This document shows positions 10,001-17,617 of a stretch of 64,000 bases of DNA, piece after piece; position 1 is the stretch's first letter; the number at the start of each line of letters is the position of its first letter. The notes under the pieces are model-generated. The model ran no database searches and was not told where the DNA came from. It saw only the letters and a list, made by a program, of their open reading frames with translations. Both the position numbers and the translations under genes were made by a program. Source of the stretch: Rhodobacter capsulatus (GTDB lineage Bacteria > Pseudomonadota > Alphaproteobacteria > Rhodobacterales > Rhodobacteraceae); the NCBI RefSeq assembly GCF_005144475.1, contig NZ_SWJZ01000017.1, positions 1-64,000 on the forward strand, in the 5' to 3' direction.

Positions 10001-10496
10001 AAGCAAGATCCACGAACCCGGCCCGAAAACGGCCTCCGAACCCGAGAAGAAACCCGAGACGAGCGCGGTGCCGCCGCGGTCCCTGGGCGAATTCGTCCCC
10101 GCCACGACGCGGCCCAAGGCGGCGGCTTCGGTGCTGTCGGCGGATCTGACGGTGACGGGCAACATCAAGACCACGGGCGACGTTCAGGTCGAAGGGATCG
10201 TCGAGGGCGACATCCGCGCGCATCTGCTGACGGTGGGCGAAAGCGCCACGATCAAGGGCGAGATCGTCGCCGATGATGTCGTCGTGCATGGCCGCGTCGT
10301 CGGCCGCGTGCGCGGGCTGAAGGTGCGCCTGACCTCGACCGCGCGGGTCGAAGGCGACATCATCCACAAGACGATCGCGATTGAATCGGGCGCGCATTTC
10401 GAGGGCTCGGTGCAGCGGCAAGACGATCCGCTGCAGGGCGCGAATGCACCGAAGCTGATGGCGCCGACGCCGGAAACGCCGCATACCGGCAAGTAA
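9990..10496 (+). CDS. Bactofilin (polymer-forming cytoskeletal protein)
   Basis: A 168-residue bactofilin. The central region, about residues 45-140, contains the repeated beta-helix strands of the family (LTVTGNIKTTGDVQVEGIVE, then IRAHLLTVGESATIKGEIVA), flanked by flexible Pro/Lys-rich tails. Bactofilins polymerise without nucleotide and scaffold cell-wall enzymes. The gene starts inside the last codons of the M23 endopeptidase gene, implying coupled expression and a shared role in localised wall remodelling. Confidence 0.92.
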   Translation: MFSKSKIHEPGPKTASEPEKKPETSAVPPRSLGEFVPATTRPKAAASVLSADLTVTGNIKTTGDVQVEGIVEGDIRAHLLTVGESATIKGEIVADDVVVHGRVVGRVRGLKVRLTSTARVEGDIIHKTIAIESGAHFEGSVQRQDDPLQGANAPKLMAPTPETPHTGK

Positions 10497-10517
10497 GCGG
10501 ACGGACAGGATGCGACG

Positions 10518-10542
10518 GGGCGGCTTTCGGGCCGCCCTTTTG
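10518..10542 (+). terminator. Terminator after the bactofilin gene
   Basis: GGGCGGC and GCCGCCC form a 7-bp stem around TTTCGG, followed by TTTTG. It lies 22 bases after the stop and is a typical intrinsic terminator for the M23-bactofilin unit. Confidence 0.85.
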
Positions 10543-10616
10543 CTTTGGCGTTTGGGGGGACCGGGCAAGGCCGGGGCTCCGCCCGCAGGGCTGCCACGGG
10601 CAGCCCGTTCGACGGG

Positions 10617-10639
10617 AAAGCCTTCCACTGGAAGGCTTT
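10617..10639. other. Perfect 10-bp hairpin
   Basis: AAAGCCTTCC pairs with GGAAGGCTTT around ACT. It carries A and T runs on both sides and could be a second, bidirectional terminator between the convergent bactofilin and P-loop ATPase genes. Confidence 0.6.
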
Positions 10640-10740
10640 TCGATCCCGTCTCACCCCGGGATATTTATGCCAAGGTGAAAGGGCATGATCGGGCTTGCCC
10701 TGCGGCGGGGATTTTCGATCCCGTCCTCATCCCGGGACAT
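10636..10740 (+). repeat. Dispersed intergenic repeat plus degenerate second copy
   Basis: CCCCGGGATATTT followed by CCAAGGTGAAA at 10654-10680 is a copy of the element also found near 17264, 19390, 47721, 47757 and 63315. About 73 bases later a related stretch, TTTTCGATCCCGTC then CTCATCCCGGGACATT, repeats the upstream half imperfectly (compare 10637-10666 with 10710-10740). Confidence 0.6.
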
Positions 10741-10752
10741 TCAAGGACGCGA

Positions 10753-11307
10753 TCAGAGCGCCTCGAGACGCTCCAGTACCTTGCCCAGCAAATCCGCCAG
10801 CGGCATCGAGCCGGAAAGCTCCAGCACCGGCTCGGGGCGGCCCGAGAGCCAGTTGCGGTGCCGCGTCAGCGAGCGGCCCGAGAAATACGGATCGTCATAG
10901 CTGGCCGCCCATTTCAGGAATTGCGCATGGGCATGGTCCATGTCGCCGCCCGGCCGGATGCGGTCGCCGAATTTCTCGCTCTCGCGGCGGCGGATGCGCG
11001 CCAGACGCACCGGGGTCGGCGCAGTCAGAAAGACGATCAGCCCGGCCCCGGCAATCGCCGTGTCGCCCCAGCCGTCGCAAGAGCCCGCCAACACCCAGCC
11101 GCCCTCACGCCCCTGCCCCAGCTGCGCCGCCGAGATCAGCGCCAGCCGCTCGGCCACCGGGCGTTTTTGCGTGAAGGGCTGCGCCGTCGGCGCCCAGTAG
11201 AAATCGTCGGTGTCCAGAAAGGGCAGCGCCAGTTCGGCCGCCAGGGCGCGGCCAAGGGTAGAGGTGCCAGACCCGGCGGCGCCGGTGATATAGACCCGCG
11301 CCGCCAC
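10753..11307 (-). CDS. P-loop NTPase (adenylate-kinase-like)
   Basis: A 184-residue small NTPase. The N-terminus YITGAAGSGTSTLGRALA is a Walker A-like loop, but the usual lysine is replaced by threonine (GSGTST). FLDTDDFYW follows at about residue 30, and a lid-like Arg-rich stretch (RLARIRRRESEKFGDRI) lies near 115. Such proteins are annotated as AAA-type or adenylate-kinase-like ATPases; the substrate is unknown. The GTG at 11307 was chosen because it lies four bases after the prfB stop and directly precedes the conserved strand. It is co-directional with prfB and probably translated from the same mRNA. Confidence 0.75.
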   Translation of the reverse strand: MAARVYITGAAGSGTSTLGRALAAELALPFLDTDDFYWAPTAQPFTQKRPVAERLALISAAQLGQGREGGWVLAGSCDGWGDTAIAGAGLIVFLTAPTPVRLARIRRRESEKFGDRIRPGGDMDHAHAQFLKWAASYDDPYFSGRSLTRHRNWLSGRPEPVLELSGSMPLADLLGKVLERLEAL

Positions 11308-11311
11308 CGGC

Positions 11312-12439
11312 TCAATCGTCCGAATTCGCGTCGGCGCGCGACTTGCCCGCCACATCCATCGCCAGCGTCGCCGCCATGAAGGCATCCAGATCGCCGTCAA
11401 GCACCCCCTGCGTGTCCGAGGTTTCATGCCCGGTGCGCAGATCCTTGACCATCTGGTAGGGCTGCAGCACGTAGGAGCGGATCTGGTTGCCCCAGCCCGC
11501 CTCGCCCTTGGCCTCGTGCTGGGCGTTGATCGCGGCGTTGCGCTTGTCGAGTTCGAGCTGGTAAAGCCGCGCCCGCAGCGCGTTCATCGCGGCTTCGCGG
11601 TTCTGGTGCTGCGATTTCATCGAGCTGGTCACCACGATATTCGTCGGCAAGTGGGTGATCCGCACCGCCGAGTCGGTGGTGTTGACGTGCTGCCCGCCCG
11701 CGCCCGAGGAGCGATAGGTGTCGATGCGGATATCACTGGCCGGAATGTCGATCTCGATATTGTCGTCCACGACCGGATAGACCCAGACCGAGCTGAACGA
11801 GGTATGCCGCCGCGCCGCAGAGTCATAGGGCGAGATCCGCACCAGCCGGTGCACGCCCGATTCCGACTTCAGCCAGCCATAGGCGTTCTGCCCGGAAATC
11901 TTGTAGGCGACCGAGCGGATCCCTGCCTCGTCGCCCGCGGTTTCCGATTGCAGCTCGACCGTGTAGCCCTTTTTCTCGGCCCAGCGGGTATACATCCGCG
12001 CCAGCATCGAGGCCCAGTCGCAGCTTTCCGTGCCCCCCGCCCCGGCGTTGATCTCAAGGAAAGTGTCGTTGCCGTCGGCCTCGCCATCCAGAAGCGCTTC
12101 CAGCTCCTTCGCCGCGGCGAGTTCCTTCAGCGCGCGCAGGGATTTTTCCGCCTCTTCGACGATTTCCGGGTCTTCCTCCATCTCGCCGAGTTCGATCAGC
12201 TCGATGTTGTCGGTCAGATCGCGGTCGATGCGACGATAGGTTTCCAGCTTGTCCATCAGCATCTGCCGCTCGCGCATCAGCTTTTGCGCGCGGGCCGGAT
12301 CGGACCACAGATCGCCATGCTCGATCATGGCGTTGAATTCTTCCAGCCGGTGCGGCGCGGTCTCAAGGTCCATGCGCTGCGCAAGCAGCTTGAGCGTCTT
12401 GCGGACGGCTTCCACGATGTTGAGCATTTCGGCGCGCAT
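11312..12439 (-). CDS. prfB: Peptide chain release factor 2
   Basis: RF2 releases peptides at UGA and UAA codons. This 375-residue protein has the GGQ catalytic loop (SSGAGGQHVNTTDSAVRITH near 245) and the anticodon-like loop in RISPYDSAARRHTSF, where the E. coli SPF tripeptide reads SPY. The frame is continuous from the ATG at 12439, so the programmed +1 frameshift found in many bacteria is absent. The start was chosen for MRAEMLNIVEAV, which matches alphaproteobacterial RF2 N-termini. Confidence 0.97.
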   Translation of the reverse strand: MRAEMLNIVEAVRKTLKLLAQRMDLETAPHRLEEFNAMIEHGDLWSDPARAQKLMRERQMLMDKLETYRRIDRDLTDNIELIELGEMEEDPEIVEEAEKSLRALKELAAAKELEALLDGEADGNDTFLEINAGAGGTESCDWASMLARMYTRWAEKKGYTVELQSETAGDEAGIRSVAYKISGQNAYGWLKSESGVHRLVRISPYDSAARRHTSFSSVWVYPVVDDNIEIDIPASDIRIDTYRSSGAGGQHVNTTDSAVRITHLPTNIVVTSSMKSQHQNREAAMNALRARLYQLELDKRNAAINAQHEAKGEAGWGNQIRSYVLQPYQMVKDLRTGHETSDTQGVLDGDLDAFMAATLAMDVAGKSRADANSDD

Positions 12440-12499
12440 GGCACTGTCCTTTCGCGGGGTTGGCCGGGTCATACAATCCCCGCGCGTCCCGGGCAAGGG

Positions 12500-12521
12500 G
12501 GGCGGGTGCGCAGACCCGCCC
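12500..12521. other. GC-rich hairpin after the acyl-CoA ligase gene
   Basis: GGGCGGGT pairs with ACCCGCCC around GCGCAG just beyond the ligase stop. There is no T tract, so terminator function is uncertain. Confidence 0.4.
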
Positions 12522-12529
12522 GCCCGCGC

Positions 12530-14173
12530 TCAGGCCGGTTCGGCTTCCGCCAGCTCGGGCATCAGCACCTCGCCGTAAAGCTCGCGCAGCCGCGCCTTGA
12601 CCACCTTGCCGGTGGCGCCCAGGGGCAGGTTGTCGATGAACAGCACCCGGTCCGGGATCTGCCAGTTCGGCACCTTGCCCTTGTAGCAGGCCAGGATCTC
12701 CTCCTCCGTCACCTCCATGCGCAGATGGCGCTGCACGATCACCACCGGGCGTTCGTCCCATTTCGGATGCCGCGCGGCGATGGCGGCGGCATTGGCCACC
12801 GCGGGATGGGCAATCGCGATGTTTTCCAGCTCGACCGTGGAAATCCATTCGCCGCCCGACTTGATGATGTCCTTGGACCGATCCCGGATCACCATGTAGC
12901 CATCCGGGTCGATCGTGGCGATATCGCCGGTGTCGAACCAGCCGTCAAAGGTCAGCGCCGAGCGGTCCTTGTTGTAATAGGTATCGACGATCCAGTGGCC
13001 GCGGATCTGCAACTCGCCCTGCGTCACCCCGTCATGCGGCAGCACATGGCCCGCGCTGTCCACCAGCCGCAGCTGCACGCCATAGGGCGGGCGCCCCTGC
13101 GACAGACGGCGCTCGGCCTGGTCCTCGGGCGGCAGGGCGAGGTGTTTTTGCAACAGCTGGTTCACCGTGCCCAAGGGGCTCGTTTCCGTCATCCCCCACA
13201 GATGCACCAGATCAACGCCGTACCGGTCGCGGAATTCCGCGATCATCGAGGGCGGCAGCGCAGTGCCCCCCACCATCGCGCGTTTCAGGCAGGACACATC
13301 CGCCCCGGTGGCTTCAAGCCCCTGCAGCAAGCCCAGCCAGACCGTCGGCACGCCAAGCGCAAGGCTCACCCGCTCGGCCGCGATCAGCCGCGCCAGGCTT
13401 TCGCCGTCAAGCTTCGGGCCGGGCAGCACCAGCTTCGCCCCCACCGCCGCGGCGATATAGGGCACGCCCCAGGCGTTGACATGGAACATCGGTACCGCGG
13501 GCATCACCGTGTCGCGCGCCGACAGCGCCAGCCCGTCGGGCGAATTGCCCGCCAGCGTGTGCAGAAGCGTCGAGCGATGGGTGTAAAGCACGCCCTTCGG
13601 ATGCCCCGTCGTCCCCGAAGTGTAGCACAGCGACGAGGGCTCGGTTTCCGCGATCTGCGGCCATTGGAAGGCGGTATCGCCCTGCGCGATCAGCTCGTCG
13701 TAAAACAGCATGCCATCGAGCTGCGCGGCCAGCGCCTCGTCGCGCGCGCCCATCATCACCACCATCTTCACGGTGGGCATCTGCCCGATCAGCCCGGCGA
13801 TGGTCGGCACGAAACCGCGGTCGATGAACAGCACCCGGTCGCGGGCGTCGTTGACGATATAGACCAGCTGCTCGGCCGCAAGGCGCGGGTTCAGCGTGTG
13901 GCAGACCATGCCGCCGCCCGAGACGCCGAAATAGATCTCCAGATGGCGGCGCGTGTTCCAGGCGATGGTGCCGCAGCGGTCGCCCGGCATGACGCCATGC
14001 ATCTCCAGCGCCGAGGCCAGACGCCGGGCATTGCCGATCACCGCGCCCCAGCTGGTGTGGGTCACCTCGCCCGTGGTCTCGACCGAGACCACCTCGGTCG
14101 CGGTGTGAAACCGCTCGACATGATCGGCCAGCGAGCCGATCACCAGCGGCAGGTGCATCATCGAATTCTGCAT
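12530..14173 (-). CDS. Acyl-CoA ligase (AMP-forming, fatty-acid or DmdB-like)
   Basis: A 547-residue member of the ANL superfamily that activates a carboxylic acid to its CoA thioester through an acyl-AMP. The AMP-binding P-loop is SLCYTSGTTGHPKG near 178-191, the hinge region is GWFDTGDIATIDPDGYM near 415, and the C-terminal GEWISTVELEN and ATGKVVKARL contain the usual catalytic lysines. The family includes medium-chain fatty acyl-CoA ligases and methylmercaptopropionyl-CoA ligase (DmdB), and sequence alone does not decide between them. ATG 14173 is preceded by GGAGGAA-type ribosome binding sequence. No beta-oxidation genes adjoin it. Confidence 0.85.
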   Translation of the reverse strand: MQNSMMHLPLVIGSLADHVERFHTATEVVSVETTGEVTHTSWGAVIGNARRLASALEMHGVMPGDRCGTIAWNTRRHLEIYFGVSGGGMVCHTLNPRLAAEQLVYIVNDARDRVLFIDRGFVPTIAGLIGQMPTVKMVVMMGARDEALAAQLDGMLFYDELIAQGDTAFQWPQIAETEPSSLCYTSGTTGHPKGVLYTHRSTLLHTLAGNSPDGLALSARDTVMPAVPMFHVNAWGVPYIAAAVGAKLVLPGPKLDGESLARLIAAERVSLALGVPTVWLGLLQGLEATGADVSCLKRAMVGGTALPPSMIAEFRDRYGVDLVHLWGMTETSPLGTVNQLLQKHLALPPEDQAERRLSQGRPPYGVQLRLVDSAGHVLPHDGVTQGELQIRGHWIVDTYYNKDRSALTFDGWFDTGDIATIDPDGYMVIRDRSKDIIKSGGEWISTVELENIAIAHPAVANAAAIAARHPKWDERPVVIVQRHLRMEVTEEEILACYKGKVPNWQIPDRVLFIDNLPLGATGKVVKARLRELYGEVLMPELAEAEPA

Positions 14174-14324
14174 CGGTTCCTCCCTCGATACGGACCCTGC
14201 GGCGGTCTCCCTCCGGGCTGCGCGCGGGTCTTTCACTCCTCGCGTGCATTCCGACGGCGGAAGACGGTCGTGTCAAGCGGTCGCACGGGCGAAAGGCCGC
14301 AGCGCAGAATTGACGTTACGGCAT

Positions 14325-14340
14325 TTGCTGCAATGCGGCA
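14325..14340. promoter_or_regulatory. TTGCTGCAATGCGGCA candidate operator
   Basis: This 16-mer contains the palindrome TTGC-T-GCAA followed by TGCGGCA, and differs at one base from 43358-43373 upstream of nuoA. It lies about 150 bp upstream of the acyl-CoA ligase start. TGC-rich sites of this kind are bound by regulators such as PhaR in related bacteria; that assignment is only a suggestion. Confidence 0.4.
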
Positions 14341-14561
14341 GGTTCGGGCGGAAAAGGAAACGCATCGCGTTTCCCTGCCCGCAAGTGCACAGGGTCTGGC
14401 CCGGACCGTTTCCCCAAGCGTAACAGAGGCCAGCGCCCGTCCCGGCGGGCGAGAAGCGCCCGCCGAGGGCGAGGCGGGCGCTGGCCGAGGGCCTTTGGGC
14501 CCCCGGCCGTCACGGGGCCGATGTCGCACAGGGCCTCGGCGATGGCCTCGGCCAAATGAAA

Positions 14562-14592
14562 ACGGCGGCCCCGGGGGACCGCCGTGTTTTTT
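14562..14592. terminator. Terminator of the TRAP transporter genes
   Basis: ACGGCGG pairs with CCGCCGT across ten bases. On the minus strand the stem is followed by TTTTCATTT; on the plus strand by a six-T run. It lies 14 bases past the dctM stop and ends the TRAP operon. Confidence 0.8.
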
Positions 14593-14605
14593 CTTTCCAA
14601 CCGGC

Positions 14606-16435
14606 TCAGTTGCCGGTGATCGGCGCCCCGCCCAGACCCAGCGGCGCCGGGATGCCAAGGCTTGCGCCCCCGGCAGGCGGCGTGACCGGCTGACCCGCGG
14701 GCGCGCCAAGACCCGGCGGCAGACCGCCCAGACCGCTCGGCGCGGGAACCGCCCCCGGCTGCGCCCCGATCGGCGGCAGGCCCAGACCACCGCCCAAGCC
14801 ACCGCCCAGACCGCCACCGATGCCGCCCGGCACGGTGACCGTCACATGCGAGACATCGACCGGCTTGCCCTTGTAGTGCATCACCAGCTGCGGGAAGGCG
14901 ATCACCACCCCGATCATCACGATCTGGATGCAGACAAACGGCACCGCCCCCCAATAGATCTGCGAGGTCTTCACCGGCTCGGTCAGCTTGCCCGTCACCT
15001 TGTCGAGGAACGGCACCTTCGGCGCCACCGAGCGCAGGAAGAACAGCGCAAAGCCGAAGGGCGGGTGCATGAACGAGGTCTGCATGTTCACCCCCAGGAT
15101 CACCCCGAACCAGATCAGATCGATGCCAAGCGCCTCGGCGGGCGCCACCAGAAGCGGCACGATGATGAAGGCCAGCTCGAAGAAATCGAGGAAGAAGGCG
15201 AGGAAGAACACCAGCATCGAGACGAAGATCAGGAACCCGGTCTCGCCGCCCGGCAACGACACCAGAAGATGCTCGACCCAGATATGCCCGTTCACGCCGT
15301 AGAAGGTGAGCGAGAACACCCGCGCGCCCAAAAGGATGAACATCACGAAGGCCGAAAGCCGCGTCGTGGCGGCCAGCGCCTCGCGCACGACCTCCAGCGA
15401 AAGCCGCTTCTTCACCGCCGAGAGGATCAGCGCGCCGACCGCGCCCATCGCGCCGCCCTCGGTGGGCGTGGCGATGCCAAGGAAGATCGTGCCCAGCACC
15501 AGGAAGATCAGCGCCAAGGGCGGGATCAGCACGATGATCACCTGTTGCGTCAGGTGGCTCATCCGGTTCAGCCCGGTGGCCTTGTCGATCAGCGCCATCA
15601 GATAGACGAAGATCACCGCGATCGAGGCCGCAAGGATCCCCGCATTCTTCGCCGCGCCCGTGCCCGCCAGCCAGTGCTGCGCCGCCACGAAAACGGCGAT
15701 GCCAAGGCCCATGGCGACAAAGAACGACATCACGCCAGAGCCCAGCGTGCGCGCCTCTTTCGGCAGCGCGGGCATGGAATTCGGCCGCAGGATCGACATC
15801 ACCAGCACATAGACCATGTAAAGCCCGGTCAGCACCAGACCCGGGATCATCGCGCCCTTGTACATGTCGCCCACCGACCGGCCGAGCTGGTCGGCCAGAA
15901 CGATCAGCACGAGGGACGGCGGAATGATCTGCGCCAAGGTGCCCGAAGCCGCGATGACGCCCGAGGCGATGCGCCGGTCATAGCCGTAGCGCAGCATGAT
16001 CGGCAGCGAGATCAGCCCCATCGCGATCACCGAGGCCGCGACGACGCCGGTCGTCGCCGCCAAAAGCGCGCCGACCAGGATCACCGCATAGGCCAGCCCG
16101 CCGCGGATCGGCCCGAAGAGCTGGCCGATCGTGTCGAGCAGATCCTCGGCCATGCCGGATTTTTCCAGCAAGATCCCCATGAAGGTGAAGAAGGGAATGG
16201 CGAGCAATGTCTCGTTCGACAAGACCCCCCAGAACCTTTCGGGCATCGCATTCAGCAGCGGCCAGTCCAGGTTGATCGAGCCGCCCGAAAGCGGCGCCAG
16301 CTCGACCCCGATGATGAAGAAGACAAGCCCGTTCGCCGCCAGCGAAAACGCCACCGGATAGCCCAGCAGCAGAAAGACGATCAGCGAAACGAACATGATC
16401 GGCGCCATGTTCTGCGCGATGAGTTCCATCAGCAT
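14606..16435 (-). CDS. dctM: TRAP transporter large permease (DctM family)
   Basis: The large membrane subunit of a tripartite ATP-independent periplasmic transporter, which drives uptake of organic acids or similar solutes with an ion gradient. It is 609 residues with about a dozen membrane segments, including LLAIPFFTFMGILLEKSGMA near 75 and ASGTLAQIIPPSLVLIVLAD near 155. An unusual Gly/Pro/Leu-rich tail of about 75 residues (GGIGGGLGGGLGGGLGLPP onward) follows the last helix. Its ATG overlaps the dctQ stop (ATGA). No binding protein gene (dctP) is adjacent, so the substrate cannot be inferred. Confidence 0.93.
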   Translation of the reverse strand: MLMELIAQNMAPIMFVSLIVFLLLGYPVAFSLAANGLVFFIIGVELAPLSGGSINLDWPLLNAMPERFWGVLSNETLLAIPFFTFMGILLEKSGMAEDLLDTIGQLFGPIRGGLAYAVILVGALLAATTGVVAASVIAMGLISLPIMLRYGYDRRIASGVIAASGTLAQIIPPSLVLIVLADQLGRSVGDMYKGAMIPGLVLTGLYMVYVLVMSILRPNSMPALPKEARTLGSGVMSFFVAMGLGIAVFVAAQHWLAGTGAAKNAGILAASIAVIFVYLMALIDKATGLNRMSHLTQQVIIVLIPPLALIFLVLGTIFLGIATPTEGGAMGAVGALILSAVKKRLSLEVVREALAATTRLSAFVMFILLGARVFSLTFYGVNGHIWVEHLLVSLPGGETGFLIFVSMLVFFLAFFLDFFELAFIIVPLLVAPAEALGIDLIWFGVILGVNMQTSFMHPPFGFALFFLRSVAPKVPFLDKVTGKLTEPVKTSQIYWGAVPFVCIQIVMIGVVIAFPQLVMHYKGKPVDVSHVTVTVPGGIGGGLGGGLGGGLGLPPIGAQPGAVPAPSGLGGLPPGLGAPAGQPVTPPAGGASLGIPAPLGLGGAPITGN

Positions 16436-17007
16436 CAGATGCCGTCCTCTTCAACAAAGGCCTCGGCCGCGCCATGGTGGCCGGTGAAGGTATGCGGATC
16501 CGGGATCAGCCCCATCATCACGCCGATCTTCTTGATGATCTCGGACAAGCCCTGCGCGAAGAGCAGCGCAAAGCCGATCATCAAAAGCGATTTCGCCGGC
16601 CAGATGATCAGCCCGCCCGAGTTCGTCGACACCTCGCCCGAGCGGATCGACATCGACAGCCAAGGGAACATCAGCCAGATCATCAGCACGATGAAGGGCA
16701 TCAGGAAGAAGACATGGCCGAACAGGTCGATCCAGTGCTGCACCCGGCGCGAGAAGGCGCCATAGACGATGTCGATGCGGATATGTTCGTTCTGTTTCAG
16801 CGTATAAGCCGCGGCCAGCAGGAAGGCGGCGCCGAACAGATACCATTGCGCTTCCAGCCAGGCGTTCGACGAGATGTCGAAGATCTTGCGGATGGCCGCA
16901 TTGGTGGCCGAGACCAGCACCGCCACCAGAATGAGCCAGGACACCGATTTGCCGATGAATTCGTTGATACGGTCTATGACCCGTGCGAGGGCAAGCAAAG
17001 CGCCCAT
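16435..17007 (-). CDS. dctQ: TRAP transporter small permease (DctQ family)
   Basis: The 190-residue small subunit has four predicted membrane helices, starting with VSWLILVAVLVSATNAAIRK at about 21-40, and the EAQWYLFGAAFLLAAAYTL segment typical of DctQ. It pairs with DctM in the inner membrane and contacts the periplasmic binding protein. ATG 17007 is preceded by GGGAGGAG, a strong ribosome binding site. The frame continues upstream but has no family similarity there. Confidence 0.92.
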   Translation of the reverse strand: MGALLALARVIDRINEFIGKSVSWLILVAVLVSATNAAIRKIFDISSNAWLEAQWYLFGAAFLLAAAYTLKQNEHIRIDIVYGAFSRRVQHWIDLFGHVFFLMPFIVLMIWLMFPWLSMSIRSGEVSTNSGGLIIWPAKSLLMIGFALLFAQGLSEIIKKIGVMMGLIPDPHTFTGHHGAAEAFVEEDGI

Positions 17008-17413
17008 CGTCTCCTCCCCTTCCCTTATTTCCCTTGGCCCCCGAAGGGGCTGCGGCCTTCCTTGCCGGGTTGCGGGGCGAAAATCAAGAAAAACGGCCCC
17101 TTCCGGTCCGATTATCTTACCAATCCCGCGGAAGTTCGGCGAGGCGACGGTCCGAATGGGCGCAAGGATAGAGATTTGACCAAATGAAGAAAAGCGAAAA
17201 GGCGCCGCCCGCGGCCTTTGCAACCGGCACGTGAAACCGCGCCGGAACCGACTCGGCACGGGGTTTCTTCTTGGTCCAAATACGCCCTTGCGCCGCCCGA
17301 ACCGGGCCCGAACCGCAGGCAATTTTCCGGAAATGTCGCCCGACTTGCCGGTTTGCGCAACTTTCGGAACGCTTTTTGGCCAGACCGCGACATTATATTC
17401 ACGGATTTGCCGT
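17008..17413. other. Intergenic region between dctQ and the ilv promoter
   Basis: No gene is visible in this divergent intergenic region. A GCCCC-CGAA-GGGGC hairpin lies near 17040, and an AT-rich TAAGATAAT stretch on the minus strand (17111-17119) is a possible -10 for dctQM without a clear -35. The dispersed repeat is at 17264-17287. Confidence 0.4.
17264..17287 (-). repeat. Copy of the dispersed intergenic repeat
   Basis: TTTCTTCTTGG, TCC, AAATACGCCC. Read on the minus strand it is GGGCGTATTTGGACCAAGAA plus GAAA, nearly identical to the copy at 63315-63338 and related to the GGGATATTT-CAAGATGAAA copies elsewhere in the window. Confidence 0.7.
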
Positions 17414-17442
17414 TGACGCTGTTCCGATCGCCCCCTAATGTC
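17414..17442 (+). promoter_or_regulatory. Sigma-70-type promoter of ilvIH
   Basis: TTGACG at 17413-17418 is followed by 17 bases and TAATGT at 17436-17441. The spacing is ideal and it lies about 30 bp upstream of the leader peptide start. Confidence 0.7.
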
Positions 17443-17470
17443 CGCCCCGAGTATTGGGAAAGGATCAGCG

Positions 17471-17518
17471 ATGCTCTCGCTTCTTGTCGTAGGGAAGGAT
17501 GGACGCATGGGCCGGTGA
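17471..17518 (+). CDS. ilv leader peptide
   Basis: A 15-codon frame, MLSLLVVGKDGRMGR, starts six bases after an AAAGGA ribosome binding site and stops at TGA 17516-17518. Codons 2-7 are Leu-Ser-Leu-Leu-Val-Val, the branched amino acids made by the downstream pathway. Position and composition fit a leader peptide whose translation senses charged Leu and Val tRNAs. Confidence 0.75.
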   Translation: MLSLLVVGKDGRMGR

Positions 17519-17571
17519 CGGTCGACCATGATGGTTCCCATGCGCCCTCGCCAGACCAGCGGGGGCTTTTT
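17504..17571 (+). terminator. ilvIH attenuator
   Basis: CGCATGGG (17504-17511) can pair with CCCATGCG (17537-17544), sharing one base with a following terminator: GCCCTCGC (17544-17551), loop CAGACCA, GCGGGGGC (17559-17566), then five Ts. The first hairpin begins inside the leader peptide, so ribosome position could decide which structure forms. Transcription would stop before ilvI when branched-chain amino acids are plentiful. Confidence 0.75.
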
Positions 17572-17617
17572 GTTGAGAAACGGGCGGGGTGGGATGCCCC
17601 CGGAAAGGACGGAAAAG

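Larger units (their letters stand above)
14174..14605. other. 432-bp intergenic region upstream of the acyl-CoA ligase
   Basis: I see no credible gene here. It holds a candidate minus-strand promoter (TTGACA at 14276-14271, GGAATG at 14252-14247, 18-bp spacing, weak -10), the near-palindrome at 14325-14340, and the terminator at 14562-14592. The stretch 14440-14520 is very GC-rich and shows only imperfect hairpins. Confidence 0.5.

Noticed and set aside
12360-12439. Programmed frameshift in prfB
   Set aside because: The reading frame is uninterrupted from the start codon and no internal UGA or slippery CUU-UGA is present.
11426-16765. A very long plus-strand open frame of about 1780 codons opposite prfB, the acyl-CoA ligase and the TRAP genes
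   Set aside because: It is antisense to well-recognised genes, has His/Arg/Gln-rich composition typical of GC-rich reverse-strand frames, and shows no domain.
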